Shown one piece after another: positions 26,873 through 37,279 of a DNA stretch of 64,000 nucleotides. Location of the stretch: NCBI RefSeq assembly GCF_026107515.2, contig NZ_JAPCHW010000012.1:1-64000 (forward strand). Direction: 5' to 3'. The notes beneath the pieces are model-generated. The model ran no database searches, was not told where the DNA came from, and saw only the letters and a program-made list of their open reading frames with translations. A program made the translations under genes and the position numbers. Numbering within the stretch: the stretch's first letter is position 1; each line of letters opens with the position of its first letter. Source of the DNA: Glutamicibacter sp. MNS18. Its GTDB lineage: Bacteria; Actinomycetota; Actinomycetes; Actinomycetales; Micrococcaceae.

Positions 26873-27121
26873 CTATTTCCAGTTTGTGGTCATGAAAAAG
26901 CCGACCATGGCGATGCCGAAGCCGATGACGATGTTCCAGCCACCGATATTCGGGATCGGGTAGAGGGTCTGCGAAATGTAGTAGACCATTACCCACACCA
27001 GGCCCAGCAACATGAGGCCGAACATGACCGGCTTGTACCAGGCAGGATTGGTCGTCTCAGCGCTGTGTGCCGCCTGCTTGTTGTTCCCCGGCTTATCCGT
27101 GCGACGCTTCGATTCAGGCAA
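26873..27121 (-). CDS. crgA: Cell-division protein CrgA
   Basis: CrgA is a small membrane protein that recruits or stabilises the divisome (FtsZ, FtsQ, penicillin-binding proteins) in actinobacteria. I place the start at TTG 27121, because AGGGAG lies 7 nt upstream and the product then begins PESKRRTDKP, the family start. A longer frame to 27172 exists. The 82 residues have a basic N-terminus and two membrane segments (about 33-52 and 60-80) joined by SQTLYPIPNIGGWN, ending MTTNWK. The neighbourhood with sortase, pabA and pknAB matches Mycobacterium Rv0011c onwards. Confidence 0.95.
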   Translation of the reverse strand: MPESKRRTDKPGNNKQAAHSAETTNPAWYKPVMFGLMLLGLVWVMVYYISQTLYPIPNIGGWNIVIGFGIAMVGFFMTTNWK

Positions 27122-27330
27122 TGTGCAGCTCCCTAGCTTCTTCAGCCCAATGTAGTAATCGGGAAGCACCAAGGTGTTCCCGGTAGTCTTAAGGGCGAAG
27201 TGCCGGCAATCGAACGCCTGTACTTCGCTTAGCTTCCATACTAGCGGTTTCCGACGCGATGAATCTCGTTGAATCCGCTTCTATGCCAAGTACATTGCAC
27301 CTATCTGCCTACTCCTGCGAGGAATGCATA

Positions 27331-28098
27331 GTGAACCGAACGGTCACACAACCTGGACGGCGAACTGCCCGGCCACAGGTTAGCGTTGGCAACCGGATTC
27401 TCGGTGTCTTCGGAGAAATCCTGATCACCCTTGGAATCGTCCTGATGCTCTATGTGGCGTGGGAACTGTGGTGGACGAATATCGACTCGGCCCAAGCCCA
27501 GAAGCAAGTGACCAACGAGCTGGTGCAGAACCTGGGGGACGTCCACATTCCCGAAGATGGGGACGATGACAAGGATTACGGACCGGCTCCGGTGACCCAG
27601 ATCAATGACGGGGAAACCTTTGGAATCATGTACTTTCCCACATTCGGCCGTAACGGAACCCACCACCCGGTGACCAACGGGGTCGGCCCTGAGGTCATCA
27701 ACCGGGTCGGGATCGGGCACTATCCGCAGACCCAGCAACCAGGGGAACTGGGGAACTTTGCGGTAGCGGCACACCGTCAGACCCATGGCCAGGTGTTCTG
27801 GGATATCGACAAGTTGGGCCAGGGAGATCGCGTCTACCTGCAAACCAAGGAAGGCTATTACACCTACACCTGGCGTTCGACCGAGATTGTGCAGCCGAGT
27901 GCCGGTGAGGTATTGCTTCCCGTTCCACATGAGTATGGTCTCGAGCCGACAAGCTCGATCCTGACCATGACCAGCTGCCACCCACCGTTCTCCACCCGGG
28001 AACGGATCATCGCCTATTCCGAGTTGACCAGTTGGCGGCCGTTGGAGGCCGGACCACCGGCCGAGATCCGGGATATGGTCAAGGACGCAACTTCGTAG
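27331..28098 (+). CDS. Class E sortase
   Basis: A cell-wall transpeptidase that attaches LAXTG-type proteins or links pilins. I prefer GTG 27331, with GAGGAA 7 nt upstream; an ATG at 27259 would add 24 residues. The 255 residues have an N-terminal membrane anchor (about 22-46). The catalytic triad appears as His148 in VAAHRQTHG, Cys216 in ILTMTSCHP and Arg223 in STRERI. The usual TLTTC reads TMTSC. It sits between crgA and a small membrane protein, as in other actinobacteria. Confidence 0.9.
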   Translation: MNRTVTQPGRRTARPQVSVGNRILGVFGEILITLGIVLMLYVAWELWWTNIDSAQAQKQVTNELVQNLGDVHIPEDGDDDKDYGPAPVTQINDGETFGIMYFPTFGRNGTHHPVTNGVGPEVINRVGIGHYPQTQQPGELGNFAVAAHRQTHGQVFWDIDKLGQGDRVYLQTKEGYYTYTWRSTEIVQPSAGEVLLPVPHEYGLEPTSSILTMTSCHPPFSTRERIIAYSELTSWRPLEAGPPAEIRDMVKDATS

Positions 28099-28107
28099 GG
28101 ACAGCAC

Positions 28108-28275
28108 ATGTATTCATGGATATTTCGTAATCTTCCCGGCCCATTGTGGCTTCGCATCATCTTTGCGATGATTCTGATCGCGGCCACCGTGCTATTACTG
28201 ATGGTGTACGTTTTTCCGTGGCTGACCCAGTTCAGCCCATTTACCGAATCGACGATTGGTTTGAGGATACTGTGA
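28108..28275 (+). CDS. Small membrane protein between sortase and pabA
   Basis: The 55 residues begin MYSWIFRNLPGPLWLR, then have one hydrophobic segment (about 16-40). An ORF of this size and pattern (short R-x-L-P-G-P-L-W-x-R start) recurs at this place in actinobacterial genomes; no function is known. Its stop overlaps the pabA start (GTGA), which indicates coupling. It starts 9 bp after the sortase stop. Confidence 0.75.
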   Translation: MYSWIFRNLPGPLWLRIIFAMILIAATVLLLMVYVFPWLTQFSPFTESTIGLRIL

Positions 28276-28916
28276 GCACGATGAAGATCCTGGTAGTCGA
28301 CAACTACGATAGCTTCGTTTACACATTGGTCGGCTACCTGCAGGAACTCGGTGCGCAAACCACCGTCATCCGAAATGACGAGTACAGCCTGGATGAGGTG
28401 ATCGGGATGGCAACAGCACATGACGGCATCCTGGTCTCTCCCGGTCCCGGGGACCCTGCGGGGGCCGGTGTCAGTATTGGTCTCATCAAGTGGTGCGGCG
28501 AGCACTCAAAGCCCATGCTGGGGGTCTGCCTGGGCCACCAGGCGTTGGCCGAGGCCTTTGGCGCCACCGTCACCCATGCCGAGGAACTGATGCACGGCAA
28601 GACCTCGCAGCTGAAACACACCGGACACCCGATTTTCTCGAATGTCGCCAACCCGTTCACCGCCACGCGCTACCATTCGCTGGCTGCGGTGCGGGAGACC
28701 ATTCCCGAGGAACTGGAGATCATCTCGGAAACCAACGGGGGAGTGGTGATGGGCCTGGCCCACCGGAGCAAGCCACTATGGGGTCTGCAGTACCACCCCG
28801 AGTCGGTCTTGACCCAGGACGGATATCTCATGCTGGGGAACTGGCTCGAGCACGTGGGGCTGAGTGGAGCCGCCTCGAAGGCGACCACACTCAGCCCGCT
28901 GTTCAGTGCCGAATAG
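28272..28916 (+). CDS. pabA: Glutamine amidotransferase component PabA/TrpG
   Basis: It supplies ammonia from glutamine for p-aminobenzoate or anthranilate synthesis. The start is GTG 28272 with GAGGA 4-5 nt upstream, overlapping the previous stop; ATG 28281 is an alternative. The 214 residues hold the class I triad: the cysteine in GVCLGHQAL, and the histidine and glutamate in QYHPES. The partner PabB or TrpE is not nearby. The position upstream of pknB matches Rv0013. Confidence 0.9.
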   Translation: MSTMKILVVDNYDSFVYTLVGYLQELGAQTTVIRNDEYSLDEVIGMATAHDGILVSPGPGDPAGAGVSIGLIKWCGEHSKPMLGVCLGHQALAEAFGATVTHAEELMHGKTSQLKHTGHPIFSNVANPFTATRYHSLAAVRETIPEELEIISETNGGVVMGLAHRSKPLWGLQYHPESVLTQDGYLMLGNWLEHVGLSGAASKATTLSPLFSAE

Positions 28917-28928
28917 TCAGGTCACCGA

Positions 28929-30791
28929 CTAATCTTCGTCCGCATCGCCCTCATCCTCCGCTGATGGGGGCGTTGTCGGTTCCTCGGGACTTTCACTTTC
29001 TTCCTCGGTCGGGGAAGGGGAGGGCTGCACCGGCTCGCTGGCCACCAGTAACTGGATGATGCTGCCTTGGGCCACGTCCTCATTGGGACCCGAGGACTGC
29101 CTGATCACCGTTCCCGGCTCGGCATCATCACTTTCCTCGTAGCTGTACTGCACCTTCAGCCCCAGGTCCTCGGCCTCCAGTTTCTCTGTGGCCTCTTCCA
29201 GGGTCAGCTCCAGGACTCCGGGAACGGTGACCTTTCCGGTGGACAGCACCAGATCCACCTTGGTGCCGGCCTTGACCTTGGAACCCATCTCGGGAGTGGT
29301 CTTGACCACCCAGTCGGTAGGAATGCTTGGATGGTTCTCCCGGGTCACCTCACCGACTTCCAGCCCTGCGGCCCGCAGGGCCTCACGGGCGGCCACCTCG
29401 GTTTGGTTCGCCAGGGATTCGGGGATGGTGCGCTGCTCGGATCCATCGGAGATATACAGGCGGATCAAGGACTCCGGTGGGATCGAGACACCCTCCGCAG
29501 GATCGGTCCGGGTCGCCAGGTTCTGATCCACCTCGTCACTGAACTCGTGCTCGACCTGTACGGTGAAATTCAAGGCGGTCAGCTGGGCATACGCGTCGTC
29601 CTCGGACATGTTGGCGACGGCGGGGATCTGTACCGGAGCATTGCGTTCCTGCTCCATCTGGATCATCCGGAATACCATGAAGCCGGCGAAGACCACTGCG
29701 AGCACCGCGATGATCGAGATCAGCCACAGCATGCCGCGGTTCGACCTGGTCTTGCTGGTATTGTCCCGATGTTGCTGACGGGTGGCGAAAACCGGGTGCT
29801 CATCCGTGGCGGGATGTGCAGCGTGGCTGGTCTGGAGCGGAGCGTAGCTGCTGGTCGGCGCATCCTGGTAGAGGGCCACGGTTTGCTGGCTCGAGGTGTC
29901 CTGCGTGGCATCCCGGTAGGGGATTCCCTGGTAGGCATCATCCAGGGCACTGGCCAGGGCCCCAGCCGAGGCGAAACGTGAGTCACGTTCCTTTGACAGC
30001 GCCTTGAGCACCACCGCATCGTAGATCTGCGGTACGTCCGGATTGGCCTGGCTGGGGGGAACCGGATCCTCACCCACATGCTGGTAGGCCACGGATACCG
30101 GTGAATCGCCGGTAAACGGCGGCTTGTGCACCAGCAGCTCATAGAGCAGGCATCCGGCCGAATAGATGTCGGTCCGGTGATCAACGATCTCTCCACGGGC
30201 CTGTTCCGGGGACAGGTATTGGGCCGTGCCCACGACGGCGGCGGTCTGGGTCATGGTGGCCGACGCATCGTTCACGGCCCGGGCAATCCCGAAGTCCATG
30301 AGCTTGACGTGACCGTCCTCGGTCACCATGACATTGGCGGGCTTGATATCGCGGTGCACCACGTTCTTGGCATGTGAGTGCTCCAGGGCCTGGCAGACCC
30401 CGTGCATGACATCCACCGCGAATTGCGGCTGGAGGTCCTCGTCCTTCAACAGCTGGCGCAACGTCTGACCGGTGACGTACTCCATGACGATGTACGGCAG
30501 GTCCTCGGCCCGTTGCCCCTCGGCCTCGATGACCCCGGTGTCGTAGACGGCCACGATATTCGGGTGGCTCAACCCGGCCACGGCCCGGGCCTCCCGTTCG
30601 AACCGGGTGACTACCATCGAATCCCGGGCGGTATCGGGGCGCAGCAGCTTGATCGCCACCTTGCGGGAAAGGACACGGTCCGTTCCCAGGTAGACGTCGG
30701 CCATGCCACCACGCCCGATCAAGGACTGGACCTCATAGCGGTCATTGATCAGGGCGGGGATCCCCGGTGGAAGCGCTGAGTGCTCGCTCAT
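28929..30791 (-). CDS. pknB: Ser/Thr protein kinase PknB with three PASTA domains
   Basis: A membrane kinase that senses peptidoglycan fragments or lipid II and controls growth. In its 620 residues the kinase domain covers about 19-280, with Lys48, HRDIKPAN (146-153) and DFG (167-169). The activation loop carries threonines (TMTQTAAVVGTA) suitable for autophosphorylation. A membrane segment lies at about 353-375. Three PASTA repeats follow, then an acidic serine/proline tail (EEESESPEE). Its ATG overlaps the pknA stop (TGATG). It is the last gene of the fhaA-to-pknB operon. Confidence 0.97.
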   Translation of the reverse strand: MSEHSALPPGIPALINDRYEVQSLIGRGGMADVYLGTDRVLSRKVAIKLLRPDTARDSMVVTRFEREARAVAGLSHPNIVAVYDTGVIEAEGQRAEDLPYIVMEYVTGQTLRQLLKDEDLQPQFAVDVMHGVCQALEHSHAKNVVHRDIKPANVMVTEDGHVKLMDFGIARAVNDASATMTQTAAVVGTAQYLSPEQARGEIVDHRTDIYSAGCLLYELLVHKPPFTGDSPVSVAYQHVGEDPVPPSQANPDVPQIYDAVVLKALSKERDSRFASAGALASALDDAYQGIPYRDATQDTSSQQTVALYQDAPTSSYAPLQTSHAAHPATDEHPVFATRQQHRDNTSKTRSNRGMLWLISIIAVLAVVFAGFMVFRMIQMEQERNAPVQIPAVANMSEDDAYAQLTALNFTVQVEHEFSDEVDQNLATRTDPAEGVSIPPESLIRLYISDGSEQRTIPESLANQTEVAAREALRAAGLEVGEVTRENHPSIPTDWVVKTTPEMGSKVKAGTKVDLVLSTGKVTVPGVLELTLEEATEKLEAEDLGLKVQYSYEESDDAEPGTVIRQSSGPNEDVAQGSIIQLLVASEPVQPSPSPTEEESESPEEPTTPPSAEDEGDADED

Positions 30792-32563
30792 CAGTCTTCG
30801 TCCGGCTCCGTATCGCTACCATCCGTGGCGGATTCGGTGGGTGTAGTCGTCGGGGTGGGGCTGGTTGTGGGTCCGGAGGAAATCACCAGGTCGACCCGCG
30901 TCCCCTGGGGTACCTCACCGCCTGAGGGATCCTGCTGCAGCACGGTACCAGCGACCCGTGAGTCCGGTTGTTCGGTCACCGATCCCACTGCCAAGCCGGC
31001 ATTCTGTAACGCCGTTTGGGCCTGGCTGGACTGCTGGCCCACTACATTGGGTACTTCCACGTCGGTGATTTCCGGCGCCATCGCGTAGCTGACGCTGATC
31101 GTCGAGCCCGGGGCCACCGTGCCCATGGGACGCATGGAGGTTACGGTTCCCGGTTCAGTGGTATCCGATTCCACAGGTGTGGCGTTGACCGTCAAACCCA
31201 GGCCTTCCAACTGCGAGGTGACCGAATCGATGTGCTGTCCGGTCAGGTCCGGGACCGTCACCAATTCCGGACTGGATTCCTGGGTCGGTTCGGTGGTCTC
31301 CTGGGTCGGTTCGGTGGTTTCGGTGGTCGGCTCGCTGCTTTCGGTCACGGACACCGTTGGTGAGGGGGAGCTGGTTTCCCCAGGTTCATCATTCCCGGTG
31401 AGCAGCGGCATCAGCCAGGCGCCCAAGCCGATCAGCACACCGAGCACCACCAGCACCACCAACGGGATCAGCCACGGGCTGGACTTCTTTTCATCGGCGT
31501 CGTGCTCGTCCTCGTGGTCTGCCAGGTCATCGGAGTCGAAGTCGCTGTAACCCGCGGAAGCCTGGAAGGACTCGTCGGCCGGTCCGGCCACCGGCAGGGC
31601 GCTGGTGGCCGGTGAGGCCTCATGGACGGAAGTCTGCTGCGAATGCACCTGGGTGGCGTCATCACCCAGGCCCAGGGCCTGGGTTGCGGCGTCATCGATG
31701 CCGGTAAGCAGCATGCCCGGAACGGCGATGACCGCAGTGCGGGTATCCTCGACCCGCAGGGCCTCGGCGGCCTCGGCCAGGGCATTGGCGTTCTTCGGGC
31801 GTTCGGCAGGATCCTTGGCCAGCATCGACATGATCAGCTGGCGTACCGGGCCCGGGATGGACTCGGGCAATGGCGGGGGAGCGTCGTTGACCTGGGCCAG
31901 CGCGATCGCGATCTGCGATTCTCCGGTAAACGGCCGGCGTCCGGCCAGCAGCTCGTAACCGATGACACCCAGGGCGTAGATGTCGGAACTGCCGGTGGCG
32001 GTCTGACCGGTGGCCTGCTCGGGCGCCAGGTACTGGGCGGTACCCATCACCTGGCCGGTGGCGGTCAGCGGGACCTGGTCGGCCAGGCGCGCGATGCCGA
32101 AGTCGGTGATCTTCACCTTGCCCGACGGGGTGACCAGGATATTTCCCGGTTTCACATCCCGGTGGACCAGACCGTGTTCATGGGCGGCGGCCAGGGCCCG
32201 GGCGGTTTGCGCAATCAGCGAGAGCGTGCGGTCCACATCGAGCTTGCGGTCGCGCTCGATGATGGTGGACAGCGGCGGGCCGGGCACCAGTTCCATGACC
32301 AGGTAGGCCGAACCGTCTTCTTCGCCGTAGTCGAAGACACCGGCGATCCCCGGGTGGTTCAGCAAGGCGGTATGCCGGGCCTCGACGCGGAAGCGGGTCA
32401 GGAACCCCTCGTTGCCGGTGTACTCCTCCTTGAGGATCTTGATGGCGACCAGGCGCCCCAGCACCTGGTCGCGAGCTTTCCAGACCTCGCCCATGCCACC
32501 GATCGCGATGCGGTCGGTCAGCTTGTAGCGACCTCCCAGGGTTGTCCCGGTTACTGGTCTCAC
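30791..32563 (-). CDS. pknA: Ser/Thr protein kinase (PknA position) with two PASTA domains
   Basis: The second membrane kinase of the locus; in mycobacteria PknA is essential and phosphorylates division proteins. The 590 residues have Lys42, HRDVKPGN (134-141) and DFG (154-156), a membrane segment near 368-390, and a Thr/Glu-rich linker with TTEPTQE repeated by a 21-bp tandem repeat near 31280-31321. Two PASTA repeats follow, starting VTVPDLTGQ and VEVPNVVGQ. Mycobacterial PknA lacks PASTA domains, so this is a different architecture at the same position. Its start overlaps the pbpA stop by 4 bp. Confidence 0.94.
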   Translation of the reverse strand: MRPVTGTTLGGRYKLTDRIAIGGMGEVWKARDQVLGRLVAIKILKEEYTGNEGFLTRFRVEARHTALLNHPGIAGVFDYGEEDGSAYLVMELVPGPPLSTIIERDRKLDVDRTLSLIAQTARALAAAHEHGLVHRDVKPGNILVTPSGKVKITDFGIARLADQVPLTATGQVMGTAQYLAPEQATGQTATGSSDIYALGVIGYELLAGRRPFTGESQIAIALAQVNDAPPPLPESIPGPVRQLIMSMLAKDPAERPKNANALAEAAEALRVEDTRTAVIAVPGMLLTGIDDAATQALGLGDDATQVHSQQTSVHEASPATSALPVAGPADESFQASAGYSDFDSDDLADHEDEHDADEKKSSPWLIPLVVLVVLGVLIGLGAWLMPLLTGNDEPGETSSPSPTVSVTESSEPTTETTEPTQETTEPTQESSPELVTVPDLTGQHIDSVTSQLEGLGLTVNATPVESDTTEPGTVTSMRPMGTVAPGSTISVSYAMAPEITDVEVPNVVGQQSSQAQTALQNAGLAVGSVTEQPDSRVAGTVLQQDPSGGEVPQGTRVDLVISSGPTTSPTPTTTPTESATDGSDTEPDED

Positions 32564-34017
32564 TGGTTGAACACCGCCTCTGTCATTTGCTTCATCAGGT
32601 CTACTGCCACCCGGGAGTGGGTGTTGTAGTCAACTCTTTGCAAGGCCACCGTAATGGCCACTTCCGGGTCATTGCCCGGTGCGAACCCGGTAATCCAGGA
32701 GTTCACCGTGCGACCGTGCCCTTCTTCGTTTACGTCGTAATTCGCCGTGCCGGTCTTGGCCCGCAGATCCACCCCGGGAACCTGGGCTCGCACGGCCGTG
32801 CCGTTCTGCACCGGTTCCTTCATCAGCTCGGCCACCTGGTCGGCGATCTCCTCGGTGGTGGCGGTGGAGAACTCCTTGGGCTGCGGTTCCTCGATGACCC
32901 GCAGATCCGGAGCGATGACCTTCTTGATCAGGTTCGGCTGCATGATCACCCCGCCGTTGGCGATGCCCATGGCCACCATGTTCATCTGCAACGGGGTGGC
33001 CTGGTTGTCGAACCCGCCAATGGAACCCTGCGCCAGTTGACCTGCATCCATATTCGGCGGGAACTGGCTGTTGATCACCGACAGCGGGATGCTCAGCTGC
33101 TGGTTGAACCCGAAACGCTCCGCCACATCCTCAAACGGGGTATTGCCCAGCTTCTCGGTCATCAGTGCGAACGGGGTGTTGCAGCTGTTGGCGGTGATCC
33201 AGCGCAGGGATGCCTCGGTCCGGGTCGAACAGCGGCCTTCGGCGAAGTTGCTGATCCTCGCCCCGGCGATATTCACCTCGTTGGGATTCGCGATCGCGGT
33301 GTCCAGATCGTATTCGCCGGATTCCAGACCGACAACCAGATCCAGGATCTTGAAGCTCGAGCCGGGGTTGAAACGATTGCCGATGGCAGGGTTGATATAG
33401 GGGCTCAAGCCCCTGACCTCGGTCAGCGCCTTCAGGTTCTCGTTGGCCAGCTTGGTGGAGTGCACCGACAGATCGTTCGGGTCGAAGCTGGGCTTGGAGG
33501 CCATGGCCAGGATGTTGCCTGTCTTCACCTCGGTGACGATGATGCTGCCCATGACGTCATCGGGCAGCATGGCGAAGGCGGCCTGCTGCAGCCGGTCATC
33601 AATGGTCAACTCCACCGAGGCTCCCTCGGAGGAGTTGCCGGTGAACATGGCCGAGAGCCGGTCGAAGAGCAGATCGGAATCGTTTCCGGTCAGCCAGCCG
33701 TTCAATTCGCTTTCCAGGTGCGTGGACATATTGGCCAGCGAGTAGAAACCGGTCAGATGCGCATAGGCTTCGGGTTCGTTGTAGGTGCGCTGGTAGGTGA
33801 ACTGGCCGTCCTCGGTGGGAACCGATTCGGCGATGGGCTTGCCATCGACCAGGATCGCCCCCCGGGGCAGGTCGAATTCACGATAGAGCTGGCGCTTGTT
33901 CAGCGAGTTGCCGGCCAATTGTTCGGCGGCGAAGAACTGGATGTAGCTCAATCCACCGAAACAGATGACAAATAACAGCACCAGCGCGATCCAGACGCGT
34001 CGAATAGCCTGGTTCAC
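32560..34017 (-). CDS. pbpA: Class B penicillin-binding protein PbpA
   Basis: A peptidoglycan transpeptidase that works with the RodA glycosyltransferase next door. The 485 residues have one N-terminal membrane anchor (about 8-25) and the three active-site motifs: SSFK (220-223, nucleophile Ser220), SCN (278-280) and KTG (421-423). Length and motif spacing match PbpA of Mycobacterium. The gene overlaps rodA and the kinase gene by 4 bp each, so coupled translation is expected. Confidence 0.96.
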   Translation of the reverse strand: MNQAIRRVWIALVLLFVICFGGLSYIQFFAAEQLAGNSLNKRQLYREFDLPRGAILVDGKPIAESVPTEDGQFTYQRTYNEPEAYAHLTGFYSLANMSTHLESELNGWLTGNDSDLLFDRLSAMFTGNSSEGASVELTIDDRLQQAAFAMLPDDVMGSIIVTEVKTGNILAMASKPSFDPNDLSVHSTKLANENLKALTEVRGLSPYINPAIGNRFNPGSSFKILDLVVGLESGEYDLDTAIANPNEVNIAGARISNFAEGRCSTRTEASLRWITANSCNTPFALMTEKLGNTPFEDVAERFGFNQQLSIPLSVINSQFPPNMDAGQLAQGSIGGFDNQATPLQMNMVAMGIANGGVIMQPNLIKKVIAPDLRVIEEPQPKEFSTATTEEIADQVAELMKEPVQNGTAVRAQVPGVDLRAKTGTANYDVNEEGHGRTVNSWITGFAPGNDPEVAITVALQRVDYNTHSRVAVDLMKQMTEAVFNQ

Positions 34018-35402
34018 TTGGTTTTCACCGCCTTCGTACTTGCCGCGCCGGGTGTGGCGACCTCATCGGTGGGCCCCACACTGCCGGACATCGGCCTGCG
34101 GGAATTATGTGAAATCAGCAGCAACAAGGCCACAATGATCCAGTTGGCCAACAGCGAGGAGCCGCCGGCGGCCATGAACGGTGTGGCCAAGCCGGTCAAT
34201 GGGATCAACCGGGTAACACCACCGACGATCACCAGGCACTGCAGGGCCAATGTGAAGGACAGGCCGGTGGCCAGCAACTTGCCGAAGGTGTCGCGCGAAC
34301 CGAGTGCCGCGCGCATGCCCCGGGTGACCAGCAGCAGGAAGAGCATCAGGATGGCGGCCAAGCCGATCAGTCCCAGCTCCTCGCCGAAGGAGGCGATGAT
34401 CATGTCGGAGTTGGCCAGCGGCACCCGATACGGGGAGCCGTTGCCCAGCCCGGTCCCGACCAGCCCGCCGTCGGCCATGCCGAACAGGCCCTCGACAATC
34501 TGCATGCTGCCGCCCTGGGCGTGGTACACCTCCGGGTCGAAGGCGTTGATCCAGGTATTCAGGCGGCGGGTCACATGGGACATCGTGGTGGCGGCGAACA
34601 GGCCACCGACAACCACCATCAGCAGGCCGATCACCACCCAGGAGATCCGGGCCGTGGCCACGTAGATCATCACGATAAACAGGCCGAAGAACAGGATTGA
34701 TGAGCCCAGGTCACGTTGCACCACCAGGACTCCGATGGACACCAGCCAGGCAATCACCATGGGCGCCATATCGCGCATCCGCGGAAATTGCATCGGACCG
34801 AACTTGCGCCCTGCCATCAGGATCAGGTCGCGGTTCGAGGACAGGTATCCGGCAAAGAAGATGGACAGCGTGATCTTGGCCAGTTCGCCGGGCTGCAGCG
34901 AGAATCCGGCAACGCGTACCCAGATCCTGGCACCGTTGATGGTCACTCCGAGCTTCGGGATCATCGGCAGCAGCAACAGCAGGATGGATACCAGCAGGGC
35001 GATATAGGTAAAACGGCGCAGGTTACGGTGATCCCGCAGGGCCCAGAGCACCACCGCCGCGATCAGCATCGCAATACCGGTCCAGATCAGCTGCCGGAAG
35101 GACTGCTCGGTGGAACGGGACAGGTCGATCCGGTGGATCATGGCCAGCCCCAGGGAGTTCAAGGCCACCGTGATCGGAAGTATTACCGGATCGGAATATT
35201 TGGCGAAAATCCGCAACAGCACATGCAAGAGCAGGGCCAATCCGCTGAGGATGCTCATCTCCACGATGAAGTCGGTATGATCCACCTCGTCCGTGGCGCT
35301 ACCCACCAGGTAGAACGCGGCAAAACCCACCCCGAGTGCCAGGACCAGCAACAGGAGCTCGAAATTGCGCCGGGGGACCGGTGCGGTCTGCAATTCGCTC
35401 AT
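34014..35402 (-). CDS. rodA: Peptidoglycan glycosyltransferase RodA/FtsW
   Basis: A SEDS-family polytopic enzyme that polymerises lipid II. The 462 residues have about twelve membrane segments. Family hallmarks include VQRDLGSSILFFG and GNGSPYRVPLANSDMIIASFGEELG. The C-terminal cytoplasmic tail is about 40 residues. It is placed between pstP and pbpA with 4-bp overlaps, so it is RodA rather than the division FtsW. Confidence 0.96.
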   Translation of the reverse strand: MSELQTAPVPRRNFELLLLVLALGVGFAAFYLVGSATDEVDHTDFIVEMSILSGLALLLHVLLRIFAKYSDPVILPITVALNSLGLAMIHRIDLSRSTEQSFRQLIWTGIAMLIAAVVLWALRDHRNLRRFTYIALLVSILLLLLPMIPKLGVTINGARIWVRVAGFSLQPGELAKITLSIFFAGYLSSNRDLILMAGRKFGPMQFPRMRDMAPMVIAWLVSIGVLVVQRDLGSSILFFGLFIVMIYVATARISWVVIGLLMVVVGGLFAATTMSHVTRRLNTWINAFDPEVYHAQGGSMQIVEGLFGMADGGLVGTGLGNGSPYRVPLANSDMIIASFGEELGLIGLAAILMLFLLLVTRGMRAALGSRDTFGKLLATGLSFTLALQCLVIVGGVTRLIPLTGLATPFMAAGGSSLLANWIIVALLLLISHNSRRPMSGSVGPTDEVATPGAASTKAVKTK

Positions 35403-36796
35403 TGCATGATCTCCTCACAGTAGGCGGGTACGGTTTCCTGCTCGGGGTCCGATTCATCGCCCCCGGGGGCCTGGACCGGACAGTTCTGCTTGGCGGTCAC
35501 CAGCAGCTCATGCACCATCGACTGGGCATGGTTCAGGTCCTGCGCATGCAACGCACCCTCAACACGCTGGCGTGAATAGGCCGGCAGGGCCTCGAGCGGG
35601 ATGTTGCTGACGGATTCGACCTCGGAGAGCGAAATCGGCCCCAGTTCCTGGGGTACCCCCCGGTAGATGGCCACATTGCCGTCCTTGGGGGCAACGAAGT
35701 ACTGCGTCTGGGTCCAGAGGTATCCCCAGGCGCCGACAATGACCACCAACACGCTCATAAGGGTCAGCAACACCGGGAGGAACCAGCGCCGACGCGGTGC
35801 GGTGCTCTCCAGCGGATCGAGCATGTCGCTGGCTTCGGGAGAACGGTGGGTCAGTAGCGCGGCTGCCCGGCGTTCGCCGGTGCTCTGCGTCACCACGGGT
35901 ATCTGGCCGGTTTGCGTGGCCAGGTCCGCTGCGCCCACCAGCAGGTGGGGCCGCTGCGAGATCTCATGGCGCAACAAGGAGGCGCTGGCCTCGACATCTC
36001 CCTCGGCGGCAATGGTCAATTGCCCGGTATCCGGTTCGGGATCATCCGAGGCGGAGGCGATGCGGGGTTCTTCCGCGGCATCAATGACATCAAAAATGAC
36101 GATGGTGACATTGTCCGGCGCGCCGTTGTGCAAGGTGGTGGCCACCAAGTCGGCCACCGCCTCGTTCATGTCGTGGGTGGTCCGCAGGGTCTGCTCGATA
36201 ATGGCATCCGGGACCACATCGGTCAGCCCGTCGGAGCACAGCAGCCAGCGTTCACCTGCGGCGGCGGGCAACTGCTGGATATCCAGTTCCGGAGAGGCAT
36301 CCGAATCGCCCAGCACCCGCAACAGCACGTTCTTATGCGGATGGACCAGCGCCTCGGCCGGGCTGATCCGACCTTCCTCAACGAGACGTTGGACAAAGGT
36401 GTGGTCGCGGCTGATCTGCTCGAAGACCCCGTCCTTGAGCCGGTAGGCCCGTGAATCGCCGATATGGGCCAGGTGCAGCACCTGGTCTGCAAGCAGGACC
36501 GAGGTAACCGTGGTGCCCATTCCCGAGAGCTTGGGGTTCGCTGCCACCAATTCGTTCAGCACCAGGTTGGCGGCCTGGATCTCGTCGGGCAGCGCGTTCT
36601 GCGGATCCGGGGTGTGAGGTCGATCCAGATGGATCAGATCCAGCACAGTGGACGCCGAGGCGACATCCCCGCCAACATGACCGCCCATGCCATCGGCCAG
36701 AACCGCGAGGTACTCCCCGGCGTAGGCCGAGTCGTCGTTCTTCGAACGCACGCGGCCCACGTCGGATAGGGCGGCAAATTTGAGCTTCAACGCCAT
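35399..36796 (-). CDS. pstP: Membrane-bound PP2C-type phosphatase PstP
   Basis: PstP removes phosphates from PknA, PknB and their targets. The 465 residues have an N-terminal PPM domain (about 1-235) with the metal-binding LADGMGGHVGGD, GDSRAYR and CSDGLTDV motifs. A long linker, a membrane segment (near 340-362) and an extracytoplasmic domain of about 100 residues follow. It overlaps rodA by 4 bp and starts 3 bp after fhaB. Confidence 0.96.
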   Translation of the reverse strand: MALKLKFAALSDVGRVRSKNDDSAYAGEYLAVLADGMGGHVGGDVASASTVLDLIHLDRPHTPDPQNALPDEIQAANLVLNELVAANPKLSGMGTTVTSVLLADQVLHLAHIGDSRAYRLKDGVFEQISRDHTFVQRLVEEGRISPAEALVHPHKNVLLRVLGDSDASPELDIQQLPAAAGERWLLCSDGLTDVVPDAIIEQTLRTTHDMNEAVADLVATTLHNGAPDNVTIVIFDVIDAAEEPRIASASDDPEPDTGQLTIAAEGDVEASASLLRHEISQRPHLLVGAADLATQTGQIPVVTQSTGERRAAALLTHRSPEASDMLDPLESTAPRRRWFLPVLLTLMSVLVVIVGAWGYLWTQTQYFVAPKDGNVAIYRGVPQELGPISLSEVESVSNIPLEALPAYSRQRVEGALHAQDLNHAQSMVHELLVTAKQNCPVQAPGGDESDPEQETVPAYCEEIMQ

Positions 36797-36799
36797 AGG

Positions 36800-37279
36800 C
36801 TAGGCTTTCAACTCCAGCACGGTCTTGCCGATCCGGATGCGCTGGCCGATTTCCACCTGCTGTGGACGGGCCAGCTGGTTTTCCCCGACAAAGGTGCCGT
36901 TGGTGGAGCCCAGATCCTCAATGAACCATCGTGAGCCCTGCGGGAATAGCCGGGCGTGGCGCCCGGAGGCATAGTCGTCATCCAGCACCACCGTGGCGTC
37001 CTGGGCGCGGCCGAAGAGGATGGGGGTGCCTGCAAGCTTGATTTCACGGCCCGACAGGGGGCCTTCGAGAACCAGCAGCGCGGTGGCAGCCTTCCGGGCC
37101 GTGGGTTCCGGTTCCGCCAGCTGCGGGTTCTTCTTCTTGGCACGGGCGCTGGGTTCACCGGTGCGTGCCCGGGTTCCGATGACCAGATCGCGGCGCATGG
37201 CACCAACCACGCTGAGTACCAGTAGCCACAGCAGGACCAGGAAACCGAGACGGAACAGGGCCAACACCAGGTCGTTCAT
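36800..37279 (-). CDS. fhaB: FHA-domain protein FhaB (FipA)
   Basis: It reads phosphothreonine marks made by the operon's kinases and in mycobacteria links them to the divisome. The 159 residues have an N-terminal membrane segment (about 6-27), a basic linker and a C-terminal FHA domain with the phosphothreonine-binding RHARLF and the final LGSTNGTFV. It overlaps fhaA by 4 bp. Confidence 0.95.
   Translation of the reverse strand: MNDLVLALFRLGFLVLLWLLVLSVVGAMRRDLVIGTRARTGEPSARAKKKNPQLAEPEPTARKAATALLVLEGPLSGREIKLAGTPILFGRAQDATVVLDDDYASGRHARLFPQGSRWFIEDLGSTNGTFVGENQLARPQQVEIGQRIRIGKTVLELKA

Noticed and set aside
31280-31321. Minisatellite in pknA
   Set aside because: Two copies of a 21-bp repeat in a coding low-complexity linker; described with the gene, not a separate element.
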